This document shows, piece after piece, positions 25,351 through 33,894 of a stretch of 64,000 bases of DNA. Made by a program: the position numbers and the translations under genes. Within the stretch, counting starts at the first letter, position 1. Every line of letters starts with the position of its first letter. This stretch comes from an uncultured Campylobacter sp. (GTDB lineage Bacteria > Campylobacterota > Campylobacteria > Campylobacterales > Campylobacteraceae), in NCBI RefSeq assembly GCF_938017775.1, contig NZ_CALIIU010000012.1, positions 1 to 64,000 on the forward strand, given 5' to 3'. The notes under the pieces were generated by a model. It was not told the origin of the DNA. It did no database searches and saw only the letters and a list, made by a program, of their open reading frames with translations.

Positions 25351-26308
25351 GTGCAATAAAGCGAATTTTTTCTAGCTTCAATGCGCTATTTTTACAAATA
25401 TTTAAGCGAATTCGCGCTCGAGATTTAAAATTCCAATTAATTCGCTTTTTAAACAGCACGCGATATAAATGTCCGCGCTATTTAGCTGGAGAGCAAGACG
25501 CTTTCTAAGTGTTCAAACGATAGGCGGAGTTAAATTTCGCATATTTCTACTCTGGTCTAGCAATAGCCTGTGCCGAACTAACAATGTATGGGAATATTTC
25601 ACTTTGTCCATAGTACTTGATCTGATTTGTCAATATTCGGTATTAACGACGTATGGGAAAATTTTGCTACCTCGAGTAATTGTGTTTTATTCATTTTCGG
25701 TTTGTATCAACACAATGTATGAGAAAATTTCACCGCAGTCAAATTTTATGTAATTTCGCAATATCTTTTGAGTCTGCGAATGGATTTTGCAAAAAATTTA
25801 ATGTAAGCTTCGCACTCAAATTCTGGCTTTGATTTTAGTTAAACCCAACTTAATCGCGATAAATTCTATGTTCCGCTTGAGGCAAGTATTTGGTAGGACT
25901 TTTTTTGTGCGATCCTATCACAAGCCTATTTGGTGCTTATTTAGGCGCCGTATTCGGGTTTTGTCGCAATTATGTTTGCTGCGGATTTTCGGTGCGATTT
26001 ATATCATTTAAGGCCGCGCCCGCGCCCAGTGAGCACTAAACATATATGTTTTGAAGACAGGCTTATATGCTAAAATTTCATCCTGGAATAAATAGCTCGC
26101 AAAGGTGCAAATATAGGATAAACTAGCCAAATTTTAAAATTTGGCTCCGCGGCGAGCAGCCATATTCTTTTATCGAAGCCTATGAAAGCAGCGTTAGCTT
26201 TTGCATTTGAATTTTATCGTTTCGGCGCAGCAGGGCTTTAAATTTAATCTAAAATTTTGCAAAATTTTAAAATTCCGCCCGCTCTTATGCTTTTTTAAAG
26301 CAAAATTC
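25351..26308. other. 0.96-kb spacer with a degenerate tandem repeat
   Basis: There are no supported genes. From about 25521 to 25780 a unit of 65-66 bp repeats three to four times with heavy divergence (see the repeat entry). The rest is AAATTT-rich, including a perfect 20-bp palindrome GCCAAATTTTAAAATTTGGC at 26126-26145. Frames at 25469-25753 and 25829-26011 show no family features. Confidence 0.55.
25521..25780. repeat. Degenerate 65-66-bp tandem repeat, 3-4 units
   Basis: The best-kept part of each unit is GTATGgGAaaATTT, at 25586, 25651 and 25717. Each is preceded about 15 bp upstream by a TTCGGT-like stretch. A weaker unit begins near 25521. Similarity extends through the whole period (for example AGTACTTG/AGTAATTG), unlike repeat-spacer arrays. 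The period is not a multiple of three and the frame is not conserved, so it is not a coding repeat. Confidence 0.5.
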
Positions 26309-26316
26309 TATAAAAT
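26309..26316 (+). promoter_or_regulatory. -10-like box of the tRNA-Gln gene
   Basis: TATAAAAT lies 13 bp before the mature tRNA 5' end. Confidence 0.5.
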
Positions 26317-26329
26317 ATCGCTTCCGCAA

Positions 26330-26403
26330 TGGGCTATCGTCTAATGGCAGGACAACAAACTCTGGATTTGTGAATATAGGTTCGACCCCTATTAGCCCAT
26401 CCA
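26330..26403 (+). tRNA. tRNA-Gln (anticodon CUG)
   Basis: A full cloverleaf can be folded. Acceptor TGGGCTA pairs with TAGCCCA, giving the U1-A72 pair typical of tRNA-Gln. The D-stem is GTC/GAC. The anticodon stem ACAAA/TTTGT encloses the loop CTCTGGA (anticodon CTG at 26362-26364). The T-arm is ATAGG-TTCGACC-CCTAT. CCA is encoded at 26401-26403. It reads CAG codons. G at position 37 and U at the discriminator position are slightly unusual. Confidence 0.92.
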
Positions 26404-26549
26404 CTTAAATTTTTAATCCCTTTTATCATAGCTAACATTTGAAATTAATTTGCGCGTCATTTTTGCAGATCGTGGTAGCATTCGCTAGCTGAGGCAAGTT
26501 ACGTCGAGCCATAAAATAGGCAAAATTTTAGCGAGCTAATAAGTAAGTT

Positions 26550-26565
26550 GCCGCTTTAAAGCGGC
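26550..26565 (-). terminator. Perfect palindrome after the DUF411 gene
   Basis: GCCGCTTTAAAGCGGC is fully self-complementary, 3 bp past the stop of the minus-strand DUF411 gene. The T-run is weak, so termination is only likely. Confidence 0.45.
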
Positions 26566-26568
26566 GGA

Positions 26569-27030
26569 TTATTTGATTTTTTCTTTGCCTTTGTAAGTGG
26601 CAATGCTTTGATATGAGCCATCCTTTTTAAACGCTACCACATCATAGACCTCGGGCTGTGAGCCTTGCTCCATACCTGGCGCTTCTAGCGGCATGCCAGG
26701 TACTGCTATGCCGATAACGTCTTTAGGCTTATTTTTTAGTAACGTGTGGATTTCGCCTATTGGCATATGCCCTTCGACTACATATCCGTCTATGATCGCG
26801 GTGTGGCAGCTAGCGAGCTCTAGCGGAAGCCCAAGCTCATTCTTCTTCTGGATAAGCGGCTCGTCAGCCAGCGAAATCATCTCGACTTCAAATCCGTTTT
26901 GCTCCATGTATTTTGCCCAGTTGTGACAACAGCCGCAACTCTCGCCGTGATAGACCTTGACATGTTCGCTCGCCGCCGCATAGCTACCTAATGCCGCTAA
27001 AAGCGCACCTACAAATAAAATTTTCTTCAT
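26569..27030 (-). CDS. DUF411 periplasmic metal-binding protein
   Basis: A signal peptide (MKKILFVGALLAALGSYAAAS) precedes a DUF411 domain. The thioredoxin-like start VKVYHGESCGCCHNWAKYME carries the CxCC motif, then ELASCHTA and GHMPIGEI, and the protein ends with a tail from about residue 115. Members are found beside copper-resistance genes and are thought to bind copper in the periplasm; the exact role is not established. Six potential ligands (Cys/His/Met) line up with the family. It is 153 residues and monocistronic or followed by the terminator at 26550. A small lipoprotein gene lies upstream on the same strand. Confidence 0.87.
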   Translation of the reverse strand: MKKILFVGALLAALGSYAAASEHVKVYHGESCGCCHNWAKYMEQNGFEVEMISLADEPLIQKKNELGLPLELASCHTAIIDGYVVEGHMPIGEIHTLLKNKPKDVIGIAVPGMPLEAPGMEQGSQPEVYDVVAFKKDGSYQSIATYKGKEKIK

Positions 27031-27188
27031 ATTTTACTCCAGTGATTAAAAGTCCTCGATTATACAATACGTATAGTAAATTTTTAAGAGCGAACCATAT
27101 AACTCTAAGATTAAATTTGACGAAGCAGACCCGCTCGTAAGCCGAAATTTTACGAAATTTTAAAATTTCGGCATCGCGGATAAATTGG

Positions 27189-27617
27189 TTATAGGCACTG
27201 AGAGAGTGCTGATTTGATAGCGGATTTTGATACGTAGCCTTCCGAGTCGCTGGTAAGTGATACGTCGCAGCCCGGCTTATAGTTTTTCCAGGTGTAGATA
27301 TTGCCATTGTCTTCGGTTGTCTTGATGGAGTCTGGCTGTTTATTCCATGCAGAAATTACTTGATTGATATGAAATGCATCGCTGCGATCTTTCGGCGCAT
27401 TAGTCATGCCTGTGCTATCGGGCAAGGTCGTTTCGACCATATCGGTGGTGCCTGCGGTGGAGACCTCTTGGACTTTATCATTTACGCCGCCGATATTTGT
27501 TTTGCTGCTTTGGGATTTTGTTTGATTGCGTACTCCGCTTGGTTCGTTGGATATATTCCAGTTGGAACAACCGATAAAAAATACCGCTGCTACGAGCGCA
27601 GCTATTAAATTTCTCAT
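27189..27617 (-). CDS. Small lipoprotein of unknown function
   Basis: The signal peptide MRNLIAALVAAVFFIGC has a lipobox FIGC. It is followed by a Ser/Thr/Asn-rich linker to about residue 75 and a compact C-terminal part with two cysteines (GCDVSL and SALSQCL) that could form a disulfide. ATG 27617 has AAGGAG upstream and was chosen over an in-frame ATG at 27632. I do not recognise the family; the C-terminal YTWKNYKPGCDVSL region resembles small exported Campylobacter proteins only in general style. Confidence 0.7.
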   Translation of the reverse strand: MRNLIAALVAAVFFIGCSNWNISNEPSGVRNQTKSQSSKTNIGGVNDKVQEVSTAGTTDMVETTLPDSTGMTNAPKDRSDAFHINQVISAWNKQPDSIKTTEDNGNIYTWKNYKPGCDVSLTSDSEGYVSKSAIKSALSQCL

Positions 27618-27836
27618 AAAATTCTCCTTCAAAAATTTCGTTGCGATAGTAGCACATTTATCTTTAGTTTAAAATAAATCCGAGCCCTTGAAATTTGAAA
27701 TTTCGTAGGAATTTTGCGAGGCGTTTCAGTAGGAATTTATAAAATTTCGGATAATATTCAAAGTTTCATACCAAACGGGCTTTTAAATTTTGCACGGCAA
27801 ATGCCTTTTTGGCTACCAAATTTTAAAGGATTTTTG

Positions 27837-28145
27837 ATGTATGCTATCATCAAACACGGCGGCAAGCAGTATAAGGTCGAAGAGGGCAACTACCTAAATT
27901 TAGACCATTTTAATGCTGAGCCGAAAGCAAAGCTCGAGCTTAGCGAAGTTTTAGCGCTAAACGACGGCGAGTTAAAGGTAGGAGCACCGTTCGTAAAGGG
28001 TGCCAAGGTGATTTTGGAGGTCGTTTGCGAAGGCAAGGATAAAAAAGTCGTTATCTTCAAAAAACGCAGACGCAAAGATTCAAAAGTAAAACGCGGCTTC
28101 AGACGCCAATATACCCGCGTCAAAGTCGTTTCGATTAACGCATAA
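27837..28145 (+). CDS. rplU: 50S ribosomal protein L21
   Basis: The 102-residue L21 runs from MYAIIKHGGKQYKVEEG to KRGFRRQYTRVKV. The frame is open further upstream, but AAAGGA lies nine bases before ATG 27837 and the homologous start is here. It is followed by rpmA and obgE, the conserved bacterial cluster. Confidence 0.97.
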   Translation: MYAIIKHGGKQYKVEEGNYLNLDHFNAEPKAKLELSEVLALNDGELKVGAPFVKGAKVILEVVCEGKDKKVVIFKKRRRKDSKVKRGFRRQYTRVKVVSINA

Positions 28146-28156
28146 AAGGATAGGAA

Positions 28157-28414
28157 ATGGCACACAAAAAAGGTCAAGGTTCAACCCAAAATAATAGAGA
28201 TAGTATCGGACGCCGCTTGGGTGTTAAAAAATTCGGTGGCGAGTTTGTGCGCGCGGGCAACATCATCATCCGCCAGCGCGGCACCGCGACGCACCCGGGC
28301 TGCAACGTAGGCATGGGTAGCGATCACACGATTTTCGCGCTGATCGACGGCGTCGTAAAATTTGAGCGAAAAGATAAAAATCGCAAAAAAGTATCGGTTT
28401 ATCCGGCCGCGTAA
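28157..28414 (+). CDS. rpmA: 50S ribosomal protein L27
   Basis: The 85-residue L27 starts MAHKKGQGSTQNNRDSIGRR, with its N-terminal tail reaching the peptidyl-transferase centre, and has the GNIIIRQRGT block. It lacks the cleavable N-terminal extension seen in Firmicutes. Confidence 0.98.
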   Translation: MAHKKGQGSTQNNRDSIGRRLGVKKFGGEFVRAGNIIIRQRGTATHPGCNVGMGSDHTIFALIDGVVKFERKDKNRKKVSVYPAA

Positions 28415-28430
28415 ATATCGCTAAATCTTC

Positions 28431-28451
28431 GGGGGCGCAAGCCCCTCTTTT
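28431..28451 (+). terminator. Terminator after rpmA
   Basis: GGGGC-gcaa-GCCCC with a GNRA-like loop, followed by TCTTTT, lies 17 bp after the rpmA stop. It may only partly separate obgE from the ribosomal genes. Confidence 0.7.
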
Positions 28452-28523
28452 AAAATTTCATCCGTTTAAAAATTATCTTCAACTCATTTGGCTATAATTG
28501 CCGTTTTAAATTTAAGGATAGCT

Positions 28524-29579
28524 ATGTTCATAGACAGCGTAAAATTTAGCGTTAAATCTGGCAATGGAGGCGCAGGTTGCGTCAGCTTCCGCCGCGAAAA
28601 ATTCGTCATCTCAGGCGGCCCCGACGGCGGTGACGGCGGTGACGGCGGTGACGTGTATTTCAAAGTAGATAAAAACTCCCACACCCTCTCATCTTACAAG
28701 GGCAAACGTGAGTTTAAAGCGCAAAACGGCGCGCCCGGCGAGGGTCGCAAAAAGACCGGCAAAAGCGGCGAGGATCTCTATCTCATCGTGCCTCCGGGCA
28801 CCAGCGTTTACGACGAGGATAGCGGCGAGCTGGTGCTTGATATGCTAAATGACGGCGAGACGAGGCTGTTTTTAAAAGGTGGCAAGGGCGGGCTTGGCAA
28901 TGTGCACTTTAAAAGCTCGATCAACCAAGCCCCTGAATACGCGCAAAAAGGCCTAGAGGGGCAGACGCGCGAGGTGCGCTTGGAGCTAAAACTCATCGCC
29001 GACGTGGGGCTTGTGGGCTTTCCAAACGTGGGCAAAAGCACGCTAATCTCGACCGTTTCAAACGCCAAACCCCAGATCGCAAACTACGAGTTTACCACGC
29101 TCACGCCAAAGCTCGGCCTCGTTGAGGTTGACGAATACAGCGGCTTTGTCATGGCCGACATCCCGGGTATCATAGAAGGCGCTAGCGAAGGGCGCGGGCT
29201 TGGCGTGCAGTTTTTAAAACACGTCGAACGCACGAAAATTTTGCTTTTTATGCTCGATCTTGCGAACTACCGCAGCCTCGAGGAGCAGTTTGACGCGCTG
29301 AGGGCCGAGACAGCGAAATTTTCAGGAGAGCTTGCAAAAAGAGACTACGCGATCGCTCTAACTCGCGCGGACGCGGCCGAAAATTTGCAGGAAAAATTTG
29401 ACGCGTTTTTGTCGCATTTGGAGCTCGCGGGCACGGCGGGCGAGATGAAATTTAAGCAAGATATTTATGAGTTTGACGCCGCCAAGCCGTTTTTTGTGAT
29501 GCCGATTTCCTCGGCGACGGGACAAAATATAAACGAGCTAAAATTTAACCTGCTTGAGTTGCTTAAAAAGGAGCTGTAG
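28524..29579 (+). CDS. obgE: Obg/CgtA GTPase
   Basis: This GTPase is involved in 50S assembly and stress control. The glycine-rich Obg fold starts MFIDSVKFSVKSGNGGAGC and includes a GGPDGGDGGDGGDV run. The G domain has GFPNVGKST (P-loop), FTTLTPKLG (G2), DIPGIIEGA (G3), TRAD (G4) and SSATG (G5). The 351-residue length lacks the long C-terminal OCT extension. ATG 28524 has AAGGA upstream; the open frame before it is unlikely to be translated. Confidence 0.96.
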   Translation: MFIDSVKFSVKSGNGGAGCVSFRREKFVISGGPDGGDGGDGGDVYFKVDKNSHTLSSYKGKREFKAQNGAPGEGRKKTGKSGEDLYLIVPPGTSVYDEDSGELVLDMLNDGETRLFLKGGKGGLGNVHFKSSINQAPEYAQKGLEGQTREVRLELKLIADVGLVGFPNVGKSTLISTVSNAKPQIANYEFTTLTPKLGLVEVDEYSGFVMADIPGIIEGASEGRGLGVQFLKHVERTKILLFMLDLANYRSLEEQFDALRAETAKFSGELAKRDYAIALTRADAAENLQEKFDAFLSHLELAGTAGEMKFKQDIYEFDAAKPFFVMPISSATGQNINELKFNLLELLKKEL

Positions 29580-29705
29580 GTTGTGCTAAAGCCGCGCCGC
29601 AGAGGGTTTTGACGAACGCAGGCCTTAAGCGCGCCTGCATACGCGGTTAAATTTTATGTTTACCGCTCGCAAACGTCGCAAAAAGATAAAATTTAAGAAG
29701 GCGAA

Positions 29706-30051
29706 ATGAATAAAATTTTTATTCTAGCATTTTTATGCTTCGGCGCATACGGTTGCGAGCCTTCCGATCCGGTGCCTTATTTTATGGACTTTAACGACAA
29801 GGATCGTGGTGGCGCGCTGAGCTTGCAGGATTGGACGGTGAGCGAGGTGCCGTCTGGGCTGATAATGGCTACGGATCTGCGCTCAGGCTCGGAATTTAAG
29901 AGACCTGACGCTAACCGACCGTGACGGTAAGATTAGCTTAGATGAGCTGGGAGCGAAACCCTCTGCAAAGATTTATTGGTCCGAAGATCCGTGCGCCTTT
30001 TGGCCTTGGAAGGATCAAGGCGGAGATGAAAATCAATCCGCCGTCAAATAA
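29706..30051 (+). pseudogene. EF-hand lipoprotein broken by a frameshift
   Basis: The first frame encodes a lipoprotein-like start (MNKIFILAFLCFGAYGC) and an EF-hand loop DFNDKDRGGALSLQDW, then stops at 29924. Reading one base later from about 29896, the frame continues as LRDLTLTDRDGKISLDELGA, which is a second EF-hand, and ends at TAA 30049. Two complementary EF-hands split across frames show a single-base frameshift near 29880-29900. The intact product would be about 114 residues with paired calcium sites in the envelope. It may be a true pseudogene or a sequencing error. As I recall, proB sits between obgE and fmt in C. jejuni; it is absent here. Confidence 0.75.
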
Positions 30052-30166
30052 GGCGCACGAGTGTGAAGCCGGGTTTGCCTCGCAGTCTGCGTAAAATTTA
30101 TTTCGAGCATGATTAGCGCCTGCATGATCGCTCGCGCCGTGATGTGGCTAAATTTAAAGGAAAAGA

Positions 30167-31087
30167 ATGAATATAGTTTTTATGGGAACGCCCGAGTATG
30201 CGGCTAAAATTTTACGCGCGCTTGCGGAGGCGAAATTTGAGATCGCGGCCGTCTTTACGCAGCCTGATAAGCCTGTCGGCAGAAAGCAAATTTTAACTCC
30301 TAGCGAGGTTAAAGTTTATGCACAGCGGCATTTGCCCGCCGTGCCGATCTTTCAGCCCGCGACACTCAAAGACGAGGTGGTCGCGGCACAGATAAAAGAG
30401 CTAAAGCCTGATTTTATCGTGGTTGCCGCATACGGTAAAATTTTGCCGCAAGCCGTCCTTGATATTGCGCCTTGTATAAATTTGCACGCTTCGATCCTGC
30501 CTAAATACCGCGGCGCAAGTCCGATCCAAAGCGCGCTACTAGCTGGCGAAAAGCAGACCGGAGTGACGGCGATGCTGATGGACGCGGGGCTCGACACGGG
30601 CGATATGCTTGATTTTGCCTACACGCCTTGCGAGGATAAAACGGCGGCGCAGCTGTTTGACGAGCTGGGTGATCTAGCGGGCGAGCTGATCGTGCGAGTG
30701 TTGCGAAATTTTGCAAATTTGACGTCGCTTAAGCAAGATGACGCGCAGGCTACGCACTGCAAAAAAATAAGCAAATCAGACGGGCTTTTTGGCTTTGAGG
30801 AAAGCGCAGAGCAAATTTATAATAAATTTCGCGCGCTGACGCCCTGGCCGGGGATTTATCTAGCTAGTGGACTAAAAATTTTGGATTTAGAAATCTTGCG
30901 CGAATCTTGCGAGCGCAAATTTGAACGCGAAGGCGAAATTTTAAGCGTCGATAAGCTCGGCTTTTGCGTTTCTTGCGGCGAGGGTGCGGTCAAGATCATA
31001 AAAGTGCAAGAGTCAGGCAAAAGGCCCGTGGACGCTAGCGCGTATCTAAACGGCAAGCGGCTAAAGATCGGCGATCTGTTATGCTAG
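30167..31087 (+). CDS. fmt: Methionyl-tRNA formyltransferase
   Basis: Fmt formylates initiator Met-tRNA. It begins MNIVFMGTPEYAAKILRAL and has the 10-formyl-THF site block INLHASILPKYRGASPIQSA (Asn/His/Asp catalytic set) and GVTAMLMDAGLDTGDML, followed by the C-terminal OB-like domain. Length is 306 residues, normal. AAAGGAAAAG precedes ATG 30167. Confidence 0.97.
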   Translation: MNIVFMGTPEYAAKILRALAEAKFEIAAVFTQPDKPVGRKQILTPSEVKVYAQRHLPAVPIFQPATLKDEVVAAQIKELKPDFIVVAAYGKILPQAVLDIAPCINLHASILPKYRGASPIQSALLAGEKQTGVTAMLMDAGLDTGDMLDFAYTPCEDKTAAQLFDELGDLAGELIVRVLRNFANLTSLKQDDAQATHCKKISKSDGLFGFEESAEQIYNKFRALTPWPGIYLASGLKILDLEILRESCERKFEREGEILSVDKLGFCVSCGEGAVKIIKVQESGKRPVDASAYLNGKRLKIGDLLC

Positions 31088-31629
31088 GCGGGGTTTTGAA
31101 GGCTCGCGTTTCATGCCACGCTTTTGATGCTATGTGGGGATTTTATTTACGCCGCGCTTTTGGGATCGCGGCGAAATTATGCCTTGGGTATCGCTGCAAT
31201 CGTAAAGTAAAATTTTACCGCGCGGAATTTCGAAGCGAAGCTCCAAAATCAAGGCTTTATAAAATTTTAAAACCTCGCTTCTATGCTCTAAAATTTTACG
31301 CTCACAGGAGCTTGAAATTTTGCCGCCGCAGTTGCGGACTTTACAGCGCTATACCGAACACGCACAGTTTAAAATTCTATGATCGTGCCGCAGAATTTTT
31401 GCAAGATAAAGCTTTAAAATTTTATCGAAATGCTGCTGGGAAAATCCGCGTTGCCGAAAAATTTAGCAAGAGCGTAAAATTTCATCGCATAAAATTCCGC
31501 TACTTCGTAAAATTTAATCATGCTAAATTTTATCTTGTCTCAAAATTCTATCGCAGCGCGGAATTTAAACGCTTGCAATATCGTAAGGCGAGCCCTTCGT
31601 CTTACGCAAGGAGCGGGTTTTGCAAGTAG
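31081..31629 (+). other. Doubtful 182-codon KF-rich ORF filling the fmt-birA gap
   Basis: The frame overlaps the fmt end by 7 bp and the birA start by 10 bp, and stays open through about 530 bp of spacer built from AAATTT words. The product is very basic with repeated VKFYRAEF, LKFYAHRSLKF, LKFYDRAAEF, LKFYRNAAGK and SKFYRSAEFK, so the repeated unit is roughly (L/V)KFYRxA. I recognise no domain, and no good ribosome-binding site precedes ATG 31081. It is either an accident of repeat DNA read in an open frame or a young repeat-derived gene. Confidence 0.3.
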
Positions 31630-32255
31630 AATTTGTAGAGCAAATGCCTTCCACGCAGGAGTTTTTGGTGAACGCCGTGCGCGAAGGCAGGATAGCGCCG
31701 CCTTTTGCGATCGCCGCAAATCGCCAAAGCGCCGGTATCGGCTCGCGCGGCAATGATTGGGAGGGCGCGAGCGGCAATCTCGCATTTTCGTTCTGTGTCG
31801 CGCAGAGCGATCTGCCTGCAGATGTGCCGCCTCAGTCGGCGAGCATATATTTTGCGATGATCATGCAGGAATTTCTCGCATCGCTCGGTTCGCAGCTTTG
31901 GCTTAAATGGCCCAACGATTTTTATGTGGATGAGCGCAAAATCGGTGGGACGATGACGAATAAGATCAAAAATACCCTTGTCTGCGGCATCGGCATAAAC
32001 CTACTCGGCGCGCCCGAATATGCGGGAATTTTAGATATAAAAATCAGCGCAAAAGACGCTATAGAGGGCTTTTTTGCGCTATATGAAAATAAAATCTCGT
32101 GGAAGCAAATTTTTAGAAATTTTTCGTTACAATTCCAAAAATCGCAAAAATTTAGCGTTCATCTAGGCGGTGAAAAAATTTCGCTTGCGCAGGCTAAACT
32201 TTGCGAAGACGGATCGATCATAATAAACGAAGAAAGGGTTTATGCTTTAAGATGA
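31620..32255 (+). CDS. birA: Biotin-protein ligase (catalytic domain only)
   Basis: BirA attaches biotin to the acetyl-CoA carboxylase carrier protein. The 211-residue protein has only the catalytic and small C-terminal domains, with no DNA-binding domain, so it cannot be a repressor. The family blocks are NRQSAGIGSRGNDW (GRGRxG-like biotinyl-AMP loop, here IGSRG), LWLKWPNDFYVDERKIGGTM and CGIGINL. The start is TTG 31620, with AAGGAG seven bases before it. The stop overlaps the parA ATG. Confidence 0.93.
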   Translation: MQVEFVEQMPSTQEFLVNAVREGRIAPPFAIAANRQSAGIGSRGNDWEGASGNLAFSFCVAQSDLPADVPPQSASIYFAMIMQEFLASLGSQLWLKWPNDFYVDERKIGGTMTNKIKNTLVCGIGINLLGAPEYAGILDIKISAKDAIEGFFALYENKISWKQIFRNFSLQFQKSQKFSVHLGGEKISLAQAKLCEDGSIIINEERVYALR

Positions 32256-33043
32256 GTGAAGTAATTACGATTGCCAATCAAAAAGGCGGCGTCGGAAAGA
32301 CGACCACAGCGGTTAATCTCGCTGCGTCGCTAGCGATAAAGAAAAAGCGGGTCCTACTGATCGACGTAGATCCTCAGGCGAACGCTACGACCGGGCTTGG
32401 CTTTAACCGCAGCGACTTTGAATTTAACATTTATCACGTCCTAACGGGGCGTAAAAGCATGTCCGAAGTGATCCAAAAGACCGAACTTGAGTTTATGGAT
32501 CTGGTGCCGTCAAACATCGGACTTGTAGGCATCGAGCGCGAAGTAAGCGAAGAGAAAGACTTCAAACTAATGCTAAAAAATAAAATTTCCGAGGTTAAGG
32601 ACAGATACGATTTCATCATCATCGATTCGCCGCCGACGCTCGGTAGCATCACGGTAAATGCCTTGGTCGCAAGCGATAGCGTAATTATCCCGATTCAGTG
32701 CGAATTCTACGCGCTTGAAGGCGTCGCGTTGATCCTAAATACCGTAAAAGTCGTCAAGCAAACGCTCAATAAAAATTTAAAAATTCGCGGATTTTTGCCT
32801 ACGATGTATAGTTTGCAAAACAATCTAGCCAAAGAAACGGTCGCGAATTTACGCGAGTATTTTGATGATAAGCTCTTTCGTATCGGCAAGAGTGATGATC
32901 TAGTCATCATCCCGCGCAATATTAAGCTAGCCGAAAGCCCAAGTTTTGGCAAGCCGGTGGTTTTATACGATATAAAATCTGCTGGCTCCATCGCTTATCA
33001 AGACCTCGCTAAATCCATAATGGAGCAAAAATGGGCAAGGTAA
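32252..33043 (+). CDS. parA: ParA/Soj chromosome-partitioning ATPase
   Basis: This is a deviant-Walker ATPase that moves ParB-parS complexes. It begins MSEVITIANQKGGVGKTTTA, with LLIDVDPQANATTGLG and FIIIDSPPTLGSITVNAL. ATG 32252 overlaps the birA stop (ATGA), giving 263 residues; the longer upstream reading lies inside birA. It is followed by parB with a 13-base overlap. Confidence 0.96.
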   Translation: MSEVITIANQKGGVGKTTTAVNLAASLAIKKKRVLLIDVDPQANATTGLGFNRSDFEFNIYHVLTGRKSMSEVIQKTELEFMDLVPSNIGLVGIEREVSEEKDFKLMLKNKISEVKDRYDFIIIDSPPTLGSITVNALVASDSVIIPIQCEFYALEGVALILNTVKVVKQTLNKNLKIRGFLPTMYSLQNNLAKETVANLREYFDDKLFRIGKSDDLVIIPRNIKLAESPSFGKPVVLYDIKSAGSIAYQDLAKSIMEQKWAR

Positions 33044-33894
33044 AAAGAGCACTCGGTCGCGGGCTCGGTGCGATTTTAGACGACGTAGAAAGCTCCTATA
33101 ACAGGGAACTAGAAAGCGGAAATGCCGATAGCTTAGTTATCGAAATCGATGTCGATAAAGTCGAGCCAAATCCATATCAACCGCGGCAGAGCTTCGATGA
33201 GGAGGCACTTAGGCAGCTGAGCGAAAGCATCGCCCGCCACGGGCTTATTCAGCCTATCATCGTTATTCAAAAAGATGATTCTTACGTCCTTATCGCCGGC
33301 GAGCGACGTCTAAGAGCGACGAAGCTTTTGGGCGAGAGTAAAATCAAAGCCGTAGTCGCGGACATAAAATCTCAAAATTTAAGAGAGCTTGCCCTCATCG
33401 AAAATATCCAGCGCGAGGATCTAAATCCTATCGAGCTTGCTAAGTCCTATAAGGAGCTTATCGGCGAATACAGGATCACACAAGAGGAGTTAGCCGACAT
33501 CATCAAAAAGTCCCGCACGCAGATTACCAACACGCTAAGACTTTTAAATTTATGCTCCGAGGTGCAAGACGCCATAAGCGCAGATAAAATTTCGCAAGGG
33601 CACGCCAAGATAATGGTTGGACTCGAAAAAGAGGATCAAATTTTAGCTCTAAATACGATTTTAGGACAGCGCCTAAGCGTAAGAGATACCGAAAATTTAG
33701 TAAAAAAGCTCAAAGATAAAACCGTTCCAAAAGAGAAAAAGCCTGGCGTGGAATTTCAAAGCTTCAAGCCTGAGCTTTTAAAGCTAAAGGCTAAGCTTGA
33801 TCAATTTGGTAAAATAAGCATCAAAGAGCGTAAAATTTCGATCGAATTTAGCGAAATTTTACAAATTTCCGAGTTTTTAAAGAAAATCGGATGA
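33031..33894 (+). CDS. parB: ParB/Spo0J chromosome-partitioning protein
   Basis: ParB binds parS and spreads along DNA using CTP. It has the N-terminal ParB/Srx domain (VEPNPYQPRQSFDEEALRQL, then the CTP-site block VLIAGERRLRATKLL), ALIENIQREDLNPIE, and the helix-turn-helix ITQEELADIIKKSRTQITNT. The 287-residue length is normal. I could not find a convincing parS site (TGTTTCACGTGAAACA-like) in the window. Confidence 0.95.
   Translation: MGKVKRALGRGLGAILDDVESSYNRELESGNADSLVIEIDVDKVEPNPYQPRQSFDEEALRQLSESIARHGLIQPIIVIQKDDSYVLIAGERRLRATKLLGESKIKAVVADIKSQNLRELALIENIQREDLNPIELAKSYKELIGEYRITQEELADIIKKSRTQITNTLRLLNLCSEVQDAISADKISQGHAKIMVGLEKEDQILALNTILGQRLSVRDTENLVKKLKDKTVPKEKKPGVEFQSFKPELLKLKAKLDQFGKISIKERKISIEFSEILQISEFLKKIG

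Noticed and set aside
25521..25780. Possible CRISPR array (period 65-66 bp)
   Set aside because: Units are strongly diverged along their whole length, no exact repeat of 20 bp or more exists, and no cas genes are present; kept only as a degenerate tandem repeat.
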